DNA from: Streptococcus mitis
Lineage (GTDB): Bacteria; Bacillota; Bacilli; Lactobacillales; Streptococcaceae
Assembly: GCF_000722695.1 (NCBI RefSeq)
Contig: NZ_JPFU01000013.1
Span: forward strand, 434,001 to 498,000
Length of the DNA: 64,000 bases
Direction: 5' to 3'
Below, in pieces: positions 45,726 to 55,619 of the stretch. The notes under the pieces are model-generated. The model saw only the letters and a list, made by a program, of their open reading frames with translations. It was not told the DNA's origin and ran no database searches. Position numbers and translations under genes: made by a program. Within the stretch, counting starts at the first letter, position 1; every line of letters begins with the position of its first letter.

Positions 45726-46820
45726 TTATCCTTCCAAGGCTTGGCGCAAATCTGCAATCAAATCTCTAGCATCCTCAATCCCAATTGACAAGCGCAAGAG
45801 ATCGTCTGTCAAACCATAAGAATGGCGCACTTCTGCTGGAATATCAGCGTGGGTTTGCGTTGTTGGATAGGTGATAAGACTTTCCACCCCACCTAAACTT
45901 TCCGCAAAAGAGAAGACCTTAAGACTGTTCAAAATATGAGGAATGCGTGTTTCATCTGCTACTTTGAAGGAAATCATACCTCCACGACCAGTGTAGAGAA
46001 CTTCCTTGACTGCTGGAGAATCCTTCAAAAAGGCAACCACTTCTTGGGCATTGGCAGTTGAGCGCTCCATACGAAGAGACAAGGTCTTGAGACCACGAAT
46101 CAACTGGTAGCTATCAAACGGCGACAAGACTGCCCCTGTCGTATTGAGATTGTAGAAAAGTTTCTCGTATAGTTCTAAACTATTGGTCACAACCACTCCA
46201 GCCAAGACATCATTGTGACCTGCTAGATACTTGGTTGCTGAATGAAGGACGATATCGGCTCCATCTTCAATCGGACGTTGGTAAATCGGGCTGTAGAAGG
46301 TATTGTCCACTACCACTTTGGCACCCTTAGCATGAGCCAATTTTGCTAGTTTTTCGATGTCAAATTCCAACATCAAGGGATTGGTTGGTGTTTCGATATA
46401 GAGGACATCCACGTCCTTGTCTAACTCGGCAATCAACTCTCCTTCTGTATTGGCATAGGTAAAATGGAAACGACCTTCCTGCTCCACTTGGTTGAACCAG
46501 CGGAAAGAACCGCCGTAAAGGTCACGCACTGCCAAAACCTTACTTCCTACTGGAAAGACGCTAAAGGCCAGTACAATTGCTGACATCCCTGAGCTAGTCG
46601 CTAGGGCATAGTCTGCTGACTCAATAGCCGCCAAGACTTCTTCCGCCTTACTACGAGTTGGGTTTTTGGTACGTGTATAGTCAAATCCAGTAGATCGACC
46701 AAACTCTGGATGCTGATAGGTCGTTGAAAAATGAAGCGGTGTCACCAAGGCTCCTGTCGCTTCATCTGACTTAATACCCGCCTGGGCCAAAATTGTGTTA
46801 ATGTGTAATTCCTTGCTCAT
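45726..46820 (-). CDS. metB: Cystathionine gamma-synthase / Cys-Met metabolism PLP enzyme
   Basis: A 364-residue member of the Cys/Met gamma-lyase family. The PLP lysine is in HSATKYLAGHND, with TPTNPLMLEFDI and SSGMSAIVLAF around the cofactor. Such enzymes make or break cystathionine; synthase and lyase activities are hard to separate by eye. The first gene of the operon with the MalY/PatB-type lyase, which would act on its product. GGAGG precedes the ATG. Confidence 0.88.
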   Translation of the reverse strand: MSKELHINTILAQAGIKSDEATGALVTPLHFSTTYQHPEFGRSTGFDYTRTKNPTRSKAEEVLAAIESADYALATSSGMSAIVLAFSVFPVGSKVLAVRDLYGGSFRWFNQVEQEGRFHFTYANTEGELIAELDKDVDVLYIETPTNPLMLEFDIEKLAKLAHAKGAKVVVDNTFYSPIYQRPIEDGADIVLHSATKYLAGHNDVLAGVVVTNSLELYEKLFYNLNTTGAVLSPFDSYQLIRGLKTLSLRMERSTANAQEVVAFLKDSPAVKEVLYTGRGGMISFKVADETRIPHILNSLKVFSFAESLGGVESLITYPTTQTHADIPAEVRHSYGLTDDLLRLSIGIEDARDLIADLRQALEG

Positions 46821-46847
46821 ACAATTCCTCCAAATCTATAGTAACTA

Positions 46848-46856
46848 TTGTACCAC
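46848..46856 (-). promoter_or_regulatory. Extended -10 promoter of the metB-patB pair
   Basis: Minus strand TGGTACAAT, about 28 bp before the metB ATG. No convincing -35. Confidence 0.4.
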
Positions 46857-46932
46857 TTATTTTCATCAACTCATTTTCTTCTTTTCAAGAGCTAGTTATA
46901 GTTTCAAACTATACACTTATCGAGTAAAGCTA

Positions 46933-46964
46933 AAAAGAATCCAGAAAACACTCCAGATTCTTTT
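46933..46964 (-). terminator. Terminator of the 151-aa protein gene
   Basis: AAAAGAATC and GATTCTTTT arms, followed by TTAGC on the minus strand. Confidence 0.7.
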
Positions 46965-46984
46965 GTGAAAATGATTGCTAGGGT

Positions 46985-47440
46985 TTACTGTGAACGAAAA
47001 AAATCCTGTTGGGCTAAATAGTCATAATGGTCTTTGTTAAATTGATACTGACCTACATGCTGACTAATCTGACCGACATCCACGGAAAAAATATAGGCTT
47101 CATTTTGATAGTTCCAGTTCAACCTAACTGTATTCAAGACTGTCTTATAAGTAAAATCTTGAACTTGATTCCAAGGCATCTCAAGGACTTGATTAGAGCG
47201 ATTTTCAGTTACATCACTGATATCCATCAAGTAAATCCCCTTAGGTGTGAATGCTATAAGCTTAGGCTTCACACTCGACTGAACATAGTAACTACCTCCT
47301 ATAATGAAAAAATCAATAAAAGATTTCAACCATATCTTTTTCTTAAAAGCCATCAGAAAATTCCTTTGCCCTTCAATGTGGCAAGTTGAAAGAAATGATT
47401 CAATCTGTTTTTCTGTTGCAAACTCCATAATAGCGCCCAT
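46985..47440 (-). CDS. Uncharacterised 151-aa protein
   Basis: A soluble protein with no signal. One segment (SFIDFFIIGGSYYV, about 40-53) is moderately hydrophobic, followed by beta-strand-like text (KPKLIAFTPKGIYLMDISDV, MPWNQVQDFTYKTVL, LNWNYQNEAYIFSVD) that resembles a PH-like domain of Gram-positive small proteins. GGAGGT lies 6 nt before the ATG at 47440; a second ATG four codons on is less favoured. Function unknown; transcribed alone. Confidence 0.7.
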   Translation of the reverse strand: MGAIMEFATEKQIESFLSTCHIEGQRNFLMAFKKKIWLKSFIDFFIIGGSYYVQSSVKPKLIAFTPKGIYLMDISDVTENRSNQVLEMPWNQVQDFTYKTVLNTVRLNWNYQNEAYIFSVDVGQISQHVGQYQFNKDHYDYLAQQDFFRSQ

Positions 47441-47758
47441 AATCTTACCTCCATAACGATTAGTAAATAGACAGATAAGTACACTTCACATAAAAGAAGA
47501 ACTTATCATTTGTTGCGTTTTATCTTACTTTTTCAGTAGACAGTATCCCTCCTATAAAATTAATTTAATATATACATCATCAATTAGCTATGAAAGACCT
47601 TCGAAAATAGCTTCTCACAATTTTTGTTATATTCATTATATCATAAATCTAATAAACAAATAAAAAATGTAATATTTTTCCTTCCAAATTTGCCATCATT
47701 CTATTAAAAAACGAAAAACGACAGTTTCCTTGAAACCATCGTTTTTATTGAAAAATCC
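47441..47758. other. Gene-free interval between aliB and the 151-aa protein gene
   Basis: AT-rich. It holds the aliB terminator (47714-47746) and presumably the promoter of the 151-aa protein gene. No open frame with a ribosome site, and no repeat family recognised, apart from a short BOX-like string near 47605. Confidence 0.6.
47714..47746 (-). terminator. Terminator of aliB
   Basis: AAAAACGA/TCGTTTTT outer and GTTTC/GAAAC inner arms; T-rich on the minus strand. Confidence 0.85.
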
Positions 47759-49717
47759 TTATTTGACATGTTTTGCCAATTCTTCTTGGGCTTTTTTATT
47801 GGATTCTTCTTTTTCTTTCAGCCATTTTTCTTTAGCTTTTTCAAATTCGTCTTTTGTGACTGTTTTATCTTGTACTTTGAGGTATTTATATGATTCGATA
47901 CCTTTATTACCAGCTAGTGAATATGGTGAAGAGAAAGGAACTGTTTTTCTCAATGTTGGTGTTCCACCCTTAGAAATATTTGGAATCGCTAGAGAGCTAT
48001 CTACCAACCAAGCTTGGATCTCAGCATACTTTTCATAGCGTTTCGCAAGATCTTGTTCCTTATTAGCTTCTTCCAACATTTGAGTATAAATATCTAGTCC
48101 AACAGCCTTGGCCTTGTCATTAGCTTCCCCAGGCTCTAGGCCTAAGTCTCGTAGCGTTCCACCGCTCTTGACATTAAAGATATCAAGATAGGTTGAAGGA
48201 TCTTGATAGTCTGCACTCCAACCACCATTGTAAAGATCATAGTCCTTCTGAGCTGCTGTTTGAGCCAAATAGCTTGTATTCTCATAATCTTCAGTAGAAA
48301 GTTGTTGAATATCAATTACAACATTTTCTGCACCTAAGGCTGCTTCAATAGATTGCTTCATAGAATTTGCCTCTTGGACATTCTTTTTAGCAGCTTGGTC
48401 AACTGTCATGTCCAGGTGGATAGGGAATTGAACTCCTTTAGCTTGGAGTTCTTTCTTAGCTTCTGCAAATTTGGCTTTAGCTTTATCAGCATTGTAATAT
48501 GGATCCTGAGCATCCGCAAAGTTGATTCCTTGCCATTCTTTACCATAATTGACCATCTTAGAGGCTACTATTTCACCAAAGTCTTTTCCGTTGATACTTA
48601 CGAAGTTTGGAGGAACAACCAAGTTACGCAAAATCTTAGTTGCACCCTCTTCTCCCTGAGATTGAGCCCCGTAGGCTGTACGATCATAGGCAAAGTTAAT
48701 GGCTTGACGGAAGTTTTTATTGAGAACTGCTTCTTGAGTCGATTTCTTCTCAGCATCACTTGTCTTAGAAGTAAATTTATAAGATTTTCTATCCAAGTTG
48801 AAGTTTAAGAAGTAAGAAGTAGCATCTTGCAAGCTATAAATGATATTATCCTTATTCTTCTCTTTAATCCCTTCAAAACTTGAACTGTTTGGATAGAGAC
48901 GAGCATAACTGTATGCCCCCTCGACAAAGTTACGAGCCAGTGCATCTTGATCACTACCATCATAATAAGCCAATTTCACATCATCTACAAAGACATTTTT
49001 AGCATCCCAGTAGCTAGGATTTTTCTTGAATTCGATAACTGATTTTGAAACAAAGGATTTCATCAAGAAAGGTCCATTGTACAAAATGCTAGATGGATCT
49101 ACCTTGCCAAAATCATCTCCTTTTGATTTCAAGAAATCTGCATTGACTGGGAAGAGAATGGTTGAGGTTGTTTTTGAGTTCCAGTAAGGTTCTGGTCGTG
49201 TCAAGGTATATTGAACTGTTTGGTCATCAAGTGCCTTGACTCCGACAGTTGAAAAGTCGCTTGTTTTACCAGTGATATAATCATCTAAACCAGCAACGGA
49301 TTCTTGCACTAAGTACAAGGCTTCTGATTTTTTATCAGCCGCATATTTCAAACCAGTGACAAAATCTTGGGCAGTTACAGGAGCATATTCATCTCCATCT
49401 GCAGTATACCATTTAGCATCTTTACGCAGTTTGTAGGTATAGGTCAAACCGTCTTGAGAAACACTCCAATCCTCTGCCAAAGATGGGACATAGTTCCCAT
49501 ATTGGTCATTTTCCATGAGACCATCTACCAGATTGGTCACAATATCATTAGTTGTTGCACGGTTTTCTGCTAGATAGTTCAAACTAGATGGATCACTAGT
49601 ATAAACATAGTTATATGTTTTTGACGCTGTGTTAGAATTTCCACAGGCACTTAACAAAATACCTGCACTTAAAACGACACCTGCAAGTGTTGCATACTTG
49701 GCTTTAGACTTTTTCAT
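47759..49717 (-). CDS. aliB: Oligopeptide-binding lipoprotein AliB
   Basis: A 652-residue substrate-binding lipoprotein of the AmiA/AliA/AliB group, which feeds peptides to the Ami ABC transporter (its permease and ATPases lie elsewhere). Lipobox LLSACGNS (Cys about 25); SBP_bac_5 features such as TSDPSSLNYL, LVDGLMENDQYGNYVPSLAEDW and YNGGWSADYQDPSTYLDIF. The C-terminus is a Lys/Glu-rich helix. GGAGG lies before the ATG. Own strong promoter and terminator, consistent with the stand-alone AliB gene of pneumococcus. Confidence 0.93.
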   Translation of the reverse strand: MKKSKAKYATLAGVVLSAGILLSACGNSNTASKTYNYVYTSDPSSLNYLAENRATTNDIVTNLVDGLMENDQYGNYVPSLAEDWSVSQDGLTYTYKLRKDAKWYTADGDEYAPVTAQDFVTGLKYAADKKSEALYLVQESVAGLDDYITGKTSDFSTVGVKALDDQTVQYTLTRPEPYWNSKTTSTILFPVNADFLKSKGDDFGKVDPSSILYNGPFLMKSFVSKSVIEFKKNPSYWDAKNVFVDDVKLAYYDGSDQDALARNFVEGAYSYARLYPNSSSFEGIKEKNKDNIIYSLQDATSYFLNFNLDRKSYKFTSKTSDAEKKSTQEAVLNKNFRQAINFAYDRTAYGAQSQGEEGATKILRNLVVPPNFVSINGKDFGEIVASKMVNYGKEWQGINFADAQDPYYNADKAKAKFAEAKKELQAKGVQFPIHLDMTVDQAAKKNVQEANSMKQSIEAALGAENVVIDIQQLSTEDYENTSYLAQTAAQKDYDLYNGGWSADYQDPSTYLDIFNVKSGGTLRDLGLEPGEANDKAKAVGLDIYTQMLEEANKEQDLAKRYEKYAEIQAWLVDSSLAIPNISKGGTPTLRKTVPFSSPYSLAGNKGIESYKYLKVQDKTVTKDEFEKAKEKWLKEKEESNKKAQEELAKHVK

Positions 49718-49749
49718 CTCCAGAACCTCCTGATTTAAATATTTGTCTT

Positions 49750-49778
49750 ATTATACAACTCGGATTTTATTTAGTCAA
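49750..49778 (-). promoter_or_regulatory. Strong sigma-70 promoter of aliB
   Basis: Minus strand TTGACT, 17-bp spacer, TATAAT, about 30 bp before the ATG. Confidence 0.85.
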
Positions 49779-49846
49779 TAACTTTTTTAAAAAATTAATC
49801 ATTCCATCTACAAACTATAGAAATTATTCTACAAAATAATAAAAAA

Positions 49847-49892
49847 GAGAATAATTCAAACATTTCATGATAGAAATGTTCAAATTATCCCT
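49847..49892 (-). terminator. Terminator of the flippase gene
   Basis: Long stem with arms GGATAATT and AATTATTC and inner AACATTTC/GAAATGTT, followed by CTTTTTTATT on the minus strand. Confidence 0.88.
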
Positions 49893-49907
49893 TTTATTTA
49901 TAAAAAA

Positions 49908-51533
49908 TTATTGAGAAATTCTTAATTTTGCTCGCAGGCGATCTGCTTGAGCTTGTCCAATCACCTTGTCCAATAAGCGAGTGCGAAGACTCAAGGATCC
50001 ATAAACTCCTCCTCCCATGGCACCGACAAGAGCTACATAAAGGAAACTCCACAAACGTCCACTTGGTTGGAAGACAAATCCTAAAATCCACTGGATGGCA
50101 CCTACACCGATGAACATAACAAGTGTTAACAAACTGATTAAAATGGTTCGCTTTAAAATCACCTTGCGCTTAACACCTGTTACCTTACAAATATCCCGAT
50201 ACATCAAGACATTAGGAATAATGAGACCGATGGTTGTTGAAATCAAAGGCCCGTAACTGTGGAAAAGAGCAATGGTTGGAAGTTGCAAAATCAGCTTGGC
50301 AATGGAACCATAGATAAAATAGAGAACTGCCTTGCGGTTGCGGAACATGGCTTGAAGCATTGGAGACAAGACCATGTACAAGCCTAAAATAGTAGACTGC
50401 AAAACTGCAAATACAAACAAGCCCATAGCCAAACTATCTGGCTTGCCATAGAAGACAGTATAGAGAGGTTCTCCTACCATGACCACTCCAACCGTTGCTG
50501 GAAGCAGGAATAGGAAAAGCATGGTAATGCTATCCTGAACTAGACGAGAAGCCGCCTTCAAGTCCCCCTTAACATAGTTTTCAGTCAAAAGTGGCAAGCC
50601 TACACTCCCAATCGAGACCCCAACAGAAATCAAAATCATCGTGATTTTATTAGGATTGGCAGAGAAATAAGAAAACATGACAACCAAGTCTTCATTACTA
50701 TAATTGGTAAACCAACTCATACTATTGATAAAAGTCATCTGGTCCAGAATCTGGAAAAGCTGGATGGCAGACCCTGTCAGGATAAAAGGAATGGCTTCCT
50801 TAATGGTGTCGACCAAGAGACGCTTGCTGTTTATCTTATCTCCTGTTTCAAGGACTCTTTTAAGTAATCCTTCTTTGGCAAGGAAATAGATCAAGACTGC
50901 AAAACTGGCTACCATACCGACAAAGGCAGCAAAGGTGGATTGGGTAACCGCTGCTAGATAATCTCCTGAACCGAGCTTCATAATGATAAAGGTAGCTAGG
51001 AGCATCCAGATAACACGAATGACCTGCTCAGCGATTTGGCTCATGGCATAAGGTTTCAGGTTATTCATTCCTTGGAAGAAGCCTCGAATGACACTCATAG
51101 ATGGGAAAATCAAGACCGCCCAAGCCAAACTATGCATGATTGGGATCAAGTCTTTGCCCACGCCAGATAAGTCTGCTAGCCAAGGAGCAAAGACATACAA
51201 GATTAGTGCAAAAATCAGACCTAGTCCCGTCATAAAGCCTAAAAAGCTCCGAATCAGGGCAAAGCTATGCTCTTCTTCTCGCATGGTATTGTACTTGGCA
51301 ACTTGCTTGGCCACCGCAACTGGAATCCCTGCTGTTGAAACCAGCAAGAACCAAGCATAGATATTGTAGCCCATTGTAAAGAGACCATTGGCTGTAGCCG
51401 CATAAGACCCCATCCAGATATACCAAGGGATAATATAAATGGCCCCGAGTAGGCGACTGATAAAGTTACTAGCCGTTAGCCAAGCAGTCCCCCGTAACAT
51501 CTGGGCCTGCTGGTGATTGTTTTCGTGCGACAT
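49908..51533 (-). CDS. murJ: Lipid II flippase of the MurJ/YtgP type (MVF superfamily)
   Basis: A 541-residue membrane protein with about 14 helices. N-terminal RGTAWLTASNFISRLLGAIY is the MurJ/MATE-like first helix with its conserved arginine; GFFQGMNNLKPYAMSQIAEQ is the family's next strong block. Its position, divergent from murE and close to other wall genes, supports lipid II export. It could be annotated more cautiously as a polysaccharide flippase. GAGGAAT precedes the ATG. Confidence 0.85.
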   Translation of the reverse strand: MSHENNHQQAQMLRGTAWLTASNFISRLLGAIYIIPWYIWMGSYAATANGLFTMGYNIYAWFLLVSTAGIPVAVAKQVAKYNTMREEEHSFALIRSFLGFMTGLGLIFALILYVFAPWLADLSGVGKDLIPIMHSLAWAVLIFPSMSVIRGFFQGMNNLKPYAMSQIAEQVIRVIWMLLATFIIMKLGSGDYLAAVTQSTFAAFVGMVASFAVLIYFLAKEGLLKRVLETGDKINSKRLLVDTIKEAIPFILTGSAIQLFQILDQMTFINSMSWFTNYSNEDLVVMFSYFSANPNKITMILISVGVSIGSVGLPLLTENYVKGDLKAASRLVQDSITMLFLFLLPATVGVVMVGEPLYTVFYGKPDSLAMGLFVFAVLQSTILGLYMVLSPMLQAMFRNRKAVLYFIYGSIAKLILQLPTIALFHSYGPLISTTIGLIIPNVLMYRDICKVTGVKRKVILKRTILISLLTLVMFIGVGAIQWILGFVFQPSGRLWSFLYVALVGAMGGGVYGSLSLRTRLLDKVIGQAQADRLRAKLRISQ

Positions 51534-51602
51534 AGATTCCTCATTTTATTTTAATCACTAGGAAAAATTCCTCATCTTCCATTATAAACTTTTCCTTGTT
51601 AC

Positions 51603-51631
51603 TTGTAAATTTACGACTTTCGGTTTACAAT
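51603..51631 (+). promoter_or_regulatory. Promoter of murE with almost no leader
   Basis: TTGTAA, 17-bp spacer, TACAAT; the -10 ends 7 nt before the murE ATG, so transcription should start at or next to the start codon. Confidence 0.6.
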
Positions 51632-51638
51632 AGAAAGT

Positions 51639-53084
51639 ATGATTAAGATTGAAACCGTATTAGATATATTAAAGAAAGATAGTCTCTTCCGCGAGATTAT
51701 CGACCAAGGACATTACCACTACAACTACAGAGAAGTTGTTTTTGATAGCATCAGCTACGATAGCCGAAAAGTAAAAGAAGACACTCTTTTTTTTGCAAAA
51801 GGCGCTGCCTTTAAAAAAGAATACCTTCTTTCTGCTATAACACAAGGCTTAGCTTGGTATGTAGCTGAAAAGGACTACGAAGTCGGTATCCCTGTCATCA
51901 TTGTGAACGATATAAAGAAAGCCATGAGTTTGATTGCTATGGAATTCTATGGTAATCCACAAGAGAAACTCAAAATTCTCGCCTTCACAGGAACCAAGGG
52001 TAAGACAACAGCAGCTTACTTTGCTTACAATATCCTATCTCAACGCTACCCAACCGCCCTCTTATCGACCATGAATACGACTTTGGATGGCAAGACTTTC
52101 TTTAAATCTTCATTCTCAACACCTGAAAATATCGACCTCTTTGACATGATGGCTCAAGCTGTTAAGAATGGAAGAACCCATCTCGTAATGGAAGTCTCTA
52201 GTCAAGCCTATCTAGTCCATCGAGTCTATGGTCTGACCTTTGATGTAGGAGTCTTTCTTAACATCACTCCAGATCATATCGGCCCTATTGAACACCCTAG
52301 CTTTGAAGACTATTTCTACCACAAACGTCTCTTGATGGAAAATAGCCGAGCAGTCATCATTAACAGTGACATGGACCACTTTTCAGTCTTGAAAGAACAG
52401 GTGGAAGATCAAGACCATGATTTCTATGGTAGCCAGTCAAGTAACCAAATCGAGAATTCTAAAGCCTTTAGATTTTCAGCTACAGGTAAACTCGCTGGTG
52501 ATTATGATATTCAACTGATTGGCCACTTCAACCAAGAAAATGCAGTCGCTGCTGGACTTGCCTGTCTCCGTCTGGGAGCAAGTCTTGAGGACATCAAAAA
52601 AGGAATCGCTGCAACCCGAGTTCCTGGTCGTATGGAAGTCCTCACTCAGAAAAACGGAGCCAAGGTCTTCATTGACTATGCCCACAATGGGGACAGTCTA
52701 AAAAAACTCATCAATGTGGTTGAAACTCATCAAACTGGAAAAATTGCACTGGTTCTTGGTTCGACAGGAAACAAGGGAGAAAGCCGTCGTAAGGACTTTG
52801 GCCTCCTCCTCAATCAACACCCTGAGATTCAAGTCTTTCTGACTGCTGATGACCCCAACTATGAAAATCCAATGGCCATTGCGGATGAAATTAGCAGCTA
52901 CATCAATCATCCTGTTGAAAAAATTGCGGATCGCCAAGAAGCCATCAAGGCAGCTATGGCTATCACAAATCAAAAATTAGATGCTGTCATTATTGCTGGT
53001 AAGGGAGCCGATTGCTACCAAATCGTCCAAGGCAAGAAAGAACCCTACCCAGGAGATGCAGCCGTCGCAGAAAATTATTTATAA
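51639..53084 (+). CDS. murE: UDP-N-acetylmuramoyl-tripeptide synthase (L-lysine adding)
   Basis: Adds the third residue of the stem peptide. 481 residues with the ATP loop [13 protein letters not shown] near 117-127 and [13 protein letters not shown] in the centre. The amino-acid pocket reads DDPNYENP in place of the DNPR motif of diaminopimelate-adding enzymes, which fits L-lysine. The third, C-terminal domain ends [14 protein letters not shown]. There is only a weak GAAAG directly before the ATG, and the -10 box ends 7 nt upstream. Divergent from murJ. Confidence 0.96.
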   Translation: MIKIETVLDILKKDSLFREIIDQGHYHYNYREVVFDSISYDSRKVKEDTLFFAKGAAFKKEYLLSAITQGLAWYVAEKDYEVGIPVIIVNDIKKAMSLIAMEFYGNPQEKLKILAFTGTKGKTTAAYFAYNILSQRYPTALLSTMNTTLDGKTFFKSSFSTPENIDLFDMMAQAVKNGRTHLVMEVSSQAYLVHRVYGLTFDVGVFLNITPDHIGPIEHPSFEDYFYHKRLLMENSRAVIINSDMDHFSVLKEQVEDQDHDFYGSQSSNQIENSKAFRFSATGKLAGDYDIQLIGHFNQENAVAAGLACLRLGASLEDIKKGIAATRVPGRMEVLTQKNGAKVFIDYAHNGDSLKKLINVVETHQTGKIALVLGSTGNKGESRRKDFGLLLNQHPEIQVFLTADDPNYENPMAIADEISSYINHPVEKIADRQEAIKAAMAITNQKLDAVIIAGKGADCYQIVQGKKEPYPGDAAVAENYL

Positions 53085-53129
53085 GATAGAAAAAAATCAA
53101 GGGAAATGCAACCCTTGATTTTTTCTATC
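53085..53129. terminator. Bidirectional terminator between murE and csbD
   Basis: GATAGAAAAAAATCAAGGG pairs with CCCTTGATTTTTTCTATC with a one-base bulge. A/T runs on both sides let it end both converging transcripts. Confidence 0.95.
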
Positions 53130-53131
53130 CT

Positions 53132-53323
53132 TTATTTAAAAGCGTTTTTCAAACCTTCAACGGCACCTTCTACAGCACCTTTAGCATCTTCAACTACTTC
53201 TTTTGCCTTAGCAACTGTCTTTTCTACAGCTCCTTCTGCTTCAGTCTTGCTATCCCCAGTAACTTTACCAAATCCTTCTTTGATAGCGCCTGTTGCTTGT
53301 TCCAATTTGTTTTCAAGTGACAT
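53132..53323 (-). CDS. CsbD family stress protein
   Basis: A 63-residue, highly charged, Ala/Glu/Lys-rich protein: [20 protein letters not shown] followed by [11 protein letters not shown], the CsbD-family start, then a helical [17 protein letters not shown] region. CsbD proteins are induced by general stress in other Gram-positives; their action is unknown. AAGGAG lies before the ATG. A strong promoter with a palindrome next to the expected transcription start suggests tight control. Confidence 0.88.
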   Translation of the reverse strand: MSLENKLEQATGAIKEGFGKVTGDSKTEAEGAVEKTVAKAKEVVEDAKGAVEGAVEGLKNAFK

Positions 53324-53347
53324 ATGATTGTCTCCTTTAGTTTATTC

Positions 53348-53362
53348 CGATAAGTGTTATCG
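53348..53362. promoter_or_regulatory. Palindrome in the csbD promoter-leader
   Basis: CGATAAGTGTTATCG, perfect 6-bp arms, starting about 8 bp downstream of the -10 box, so over or just past the transcription start. Candidate repressor operator. Confidence 0.5.
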
Positions 53363-53370
53363 TTGTTTTA

Positions 53371-53399
53371 AGTATATACTTATTATGTCATCTAGTCAA
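53371..53399 (-). promoter_or_regulatory. Strong sigma-70 promoter of csbD
   Basis: Minus strand TTGACT, 17-bp spacer, TATACT. Confidence 0.8.
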
Positions 53400-53421
53400 A
53401 TAAACTGCTCAGAACAGAATA

Positions 53422-54072
53422 CTATGCTAAATAAAAACTCAGACTTTCCTTGTCAAATTCAGCTATTAACTGGTACTTTCCATCTTCATTTTGAATAATA
53501 TAGCCTAGGACGACCAAACTGTCCACAAAGATATCACGACGTTTCTGCATCAGTTGGTCTTTTTTGAGAAATTTTAGCAAAAAAGTCGTCATATACTTGA
53601 GGGCATACTCAGGATTAACATCTCCCAAAATGGCATAGAGCTCCTGCTGTTTTTCTGTCAAAGGATACTGCTGTTTGACCTTGTAGAAATAATTGGACAG
53701 GGTCATTTTTGATCTCGCAAAATCTGTCTTTTCAACTAAAATAGCTGCATTGGTTTGATTGCGCAATTCCGTCTCAAAACGCTGCTCCAACAAGGCTTGA
53801 TAGACCGAACTAGTTTCGCTGACAAAAATCTCTTGATCCAGTTCGAGACTATCAAGTGATTCAAGCATAGGAAGATTAAGGTAATAACGCTTATTTTCCC
53901 GACGAATCAAGCCTGCCTTTATAAACTCTTCCATGAGTTTATCAACTGCTATATCTGGAAATTGAGCCTTAATTTCCCGTAGAATCACATCCTCATGCTG
54001 GTCCAGATAGCGGATCAATTCTTCAAAAAATGGCTGTCTCGTCAAACGAGATGGATTAAAAATCTGAATCAT
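53422..54072 (-). CDS. DUF1803-type protein
   Basis: A 216-residue soluble protein. The first ~70 residues look like a winged-helix domain (FEELIRYLDQHEDVILREIK, then LMEEFIKAGLIRRENKRYYL) and the second half is helical. I assign it with moderate confidence to DUF1803, a streptococcal family of unknown role; DNA binding is possible from the wing-like start. Its ATG lies 17 bp inside the end of the upstream hydrolase gene, so the two are co-translated. Confidence 0.7.
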   Translation of the reverse strand: MIQIFNPSRLTRQPFFEELIRYLDQHEDVILREIKAQFPDIAVDKLMEEFIKAGLIRRENKRYYLNLPMLESLDSLELDQEIFVSETSSVYQALLEQRFETELRNQTNAAILVEKTDFARSKMTLSNYFYKVKQQYPLTEKQQELYAILGDVNPEYALKYMTTFLLKFLKKDQLMQKRRDIFVDSLVVLGYIIQNEDGKYQLIAEFDKESLSFYLA

Positions 54073-54568
54073 GAAGATTCCTTTCTTTACATTCTAACAG
54101 AGGAGAGGCTGCCAATTGACTGGGATTGGTCCCCGGCTTGTTCAGAGGCACAGGCAAACCTAGTTCTCTATAATACTCTCTCCAAAAATCACTAATCTCC
54201 TGCTCCCCATCTCCAAATTTCATGGGAATGGTTTCAAAAATCGGGAGAATTTCTGCCATATACTGGGAACAGTAAAAACCAGCGCCATCTGGATAGAAAG
54301 AAGCATTATAAGGAGCTCCCAGATGTCTACAAGCTCTTTCCTTTACAGATTGGATATCCATTTCTGGGTAAACATAGAGGTCGTACAAGTGATTGAACTC
54401 AAAGAAGTCTGCTGGTTCTTGACAGACCACACCAAATTTTCCACTAGCATGGTAAATCATCCCATCCAAACAAATCGCAACATGGTTATAGTTGCCTGTG
54501 GAAGTCTGGATGGCCTGTCCCATATCTGATTCATCTGTCACAAAAATCAAATCGCCATTTTCTAACAT
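54056..54568 (-). CDS. YiiX/YebB-like NlpC/P60-fold hydrolase
   Basis: A 170-residue permuted papain-like amidase. GDLIFVTDESDMGQAIQTST near the start is the hallmark, with the catalytic His in YNHVAICLDG and the catalytic Cys in GAGFYCSQYMAE. Relatives cleave amide bonds in cell-wall peptides or lipoproteins; there is no signal peptide here, so it should be cytoplasmic. Substrate unknown. Overlaps the DUF1803 gene. Confidence 0.82.
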   Translation of the reverse strand: MLENGDLIFVTDESDMGQAIQTSTGNYNHVAICLDGMIYHASGKFGVVCQEPADFFEFNHLYDLYVYPEMDIQSVKERACRHLGAPYNASFYPDGAGFYCSQYMAEILPIFETIPMKFGDGEQEISDFWREYYRELGLPVPLNKPGTNPSQLAASPLLECKERNLHDSDF

Positions 54569-54585
54569 GCTTCACTCCTAGAAAA

Positions 54586-54605
54586 AAAGGAGCCGAAACT
54601 CCTTT
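54586..54605 (-). terminator. Terminator of ppaC
   Basis: AAAGGAG and CTCCTTT arms, 6-nt loop, followed by TTTTTTC on the minus strand. Confidence 0.88.
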
Positions 54606-54654
54606 CGATATAATTCAAACTAAACTTTCCTATTTTGAACTGACACCCAAAATC

Positions 54655-55590
54655 TTAGGCATTAAAACTTTCAGTCAATTGAGGTACCACTTGTTTCTTA
54701 CGTGAAACAGCACCAGCAAGGAAAGCATGGTTGTTTTCAAGTTTGAAGTTGAAGGCTGCTTCGACCTTGTCCATGTTAGCACCAAGTGCTAGGATTTCTG
54801 AGTTTGAGTTGACGATATCTGTAATCATCAAGACAAAGTCAGAGTAACCATTTGCTGTGTTAGCAGCCTGCATTGCAGCTTCAATTTCTGCTTGGCGTTC
54901 CAAAACTTCAGCGATGTCAACTGTGTTTACTTGGGCAACACGGACATTATTTCCGTTCAATTCAAATGTCTTAGCATCGATGTCAATCAATTCTTCAGCA
55001 GATTTGCTAGCCAAGTTTGTACCAGCTTTCAGCATAGCCAAGCCATATTCTTCCAAGTTGACACCAGCCAATTCAGCCAATTCTGGAGCAATGACTTTAT
55101 CTGTTGGATGTGTTGTTGGTGATTTCAAAAGAAGAGTATCTGAAATCAAACCTGAAAGCATCAAACCAGCAATCTCTTTAGGAACAGCTACATCATGTTC
55201 TTTGAACATACGGTAAACGATTGAAGAAGCTGACCCAACTGGTTCCAAACGCATGTAAAGTGGGCTTGCAGTTTCAAAGTTAGCTACACGGTGGTGGTCT
55301 ACAACACCATAAACTTCTACTTCAGCGATATCTGATACAGATTGTTGGAATTCATTGTGGTCAGTCAAGATAACTTGCTCTGCACCTTCTGCTTTAGCAG
55401 AAGTGATAACACGCGGTGCTTCCACACCAAAATAGTTCAAGACAAAGGCTGTTTCTTCATTTGGAGTTCCAAGGGCAACAGCTTCCGTATCCAAACCATA
55501 AGCTTCTTTTGCAAGGTAGGCAAAGGCTACAGATGACCCGATGGCATCTGAGTCTGGATTTTGGTGACCAAATACTAGAATCTTAGACAT
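54655..55590 (-). CDS. ppaC: Manganese-dependent inorganic pyrophosphatase (family II)
   Basis: Hydrolyses pyrophosphate to drive biosynthesis. 311 residues of the DHH superfamily: [13 protein letters not shown] holds metal ligands, ILTDHNE another aspartate, and [10 protein letters not shown] the DHH motif; [10 protein letters not shown] near the C-terminus binds substrate. Monocistronic between a near-consensus promoter and a strong terminator. Confidence 0.97.
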   Translation of the reverse strand: MSKILVFGHQNPDSDAIGSSVAFAYLAKEAYGLDTEAVALGTPNEETAFVLNYFGVEAPRVITSAKAEGAEQVILTDHNEFQQSVSDIAEVEVYGVVDHHRVANFETASPLYMRLEPVGSASSIVYRMFKEHDVAVPKEIAGLMLSGLISDTLLLKSPTTHPTDKVIAPELAELAGVNLEEYGLAMLKAGTNLASKSAEELIDIDAKTFELNGNNVRVAQVNTVDIAEVLERQAEIEAAMQAANTANGYSDFVLMITDIVNSNSEILALGANMDKVEAAFNFKLENNHAFLAGAVSRKKQVVPQLTESFNA

Positions 55591-55619
55591 GATAATACCT
55601 CATTTTGTTTATTCTCTTT

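Noticed and set aside
48353..48808. Plus-strand frame of 151 codons inside aliB.
   Set aside because: Antisense to a well-supported solute-binding protein gene; residue content does not resemble a protein family.
49779..49800. Possible CodY box upstream of aliB (AATTTTTTAAAAAAG).
   Set aside because: At least four mismatches to AATTTTCWGAAAATT in AT-rich DNA; not distinguishable from chance.
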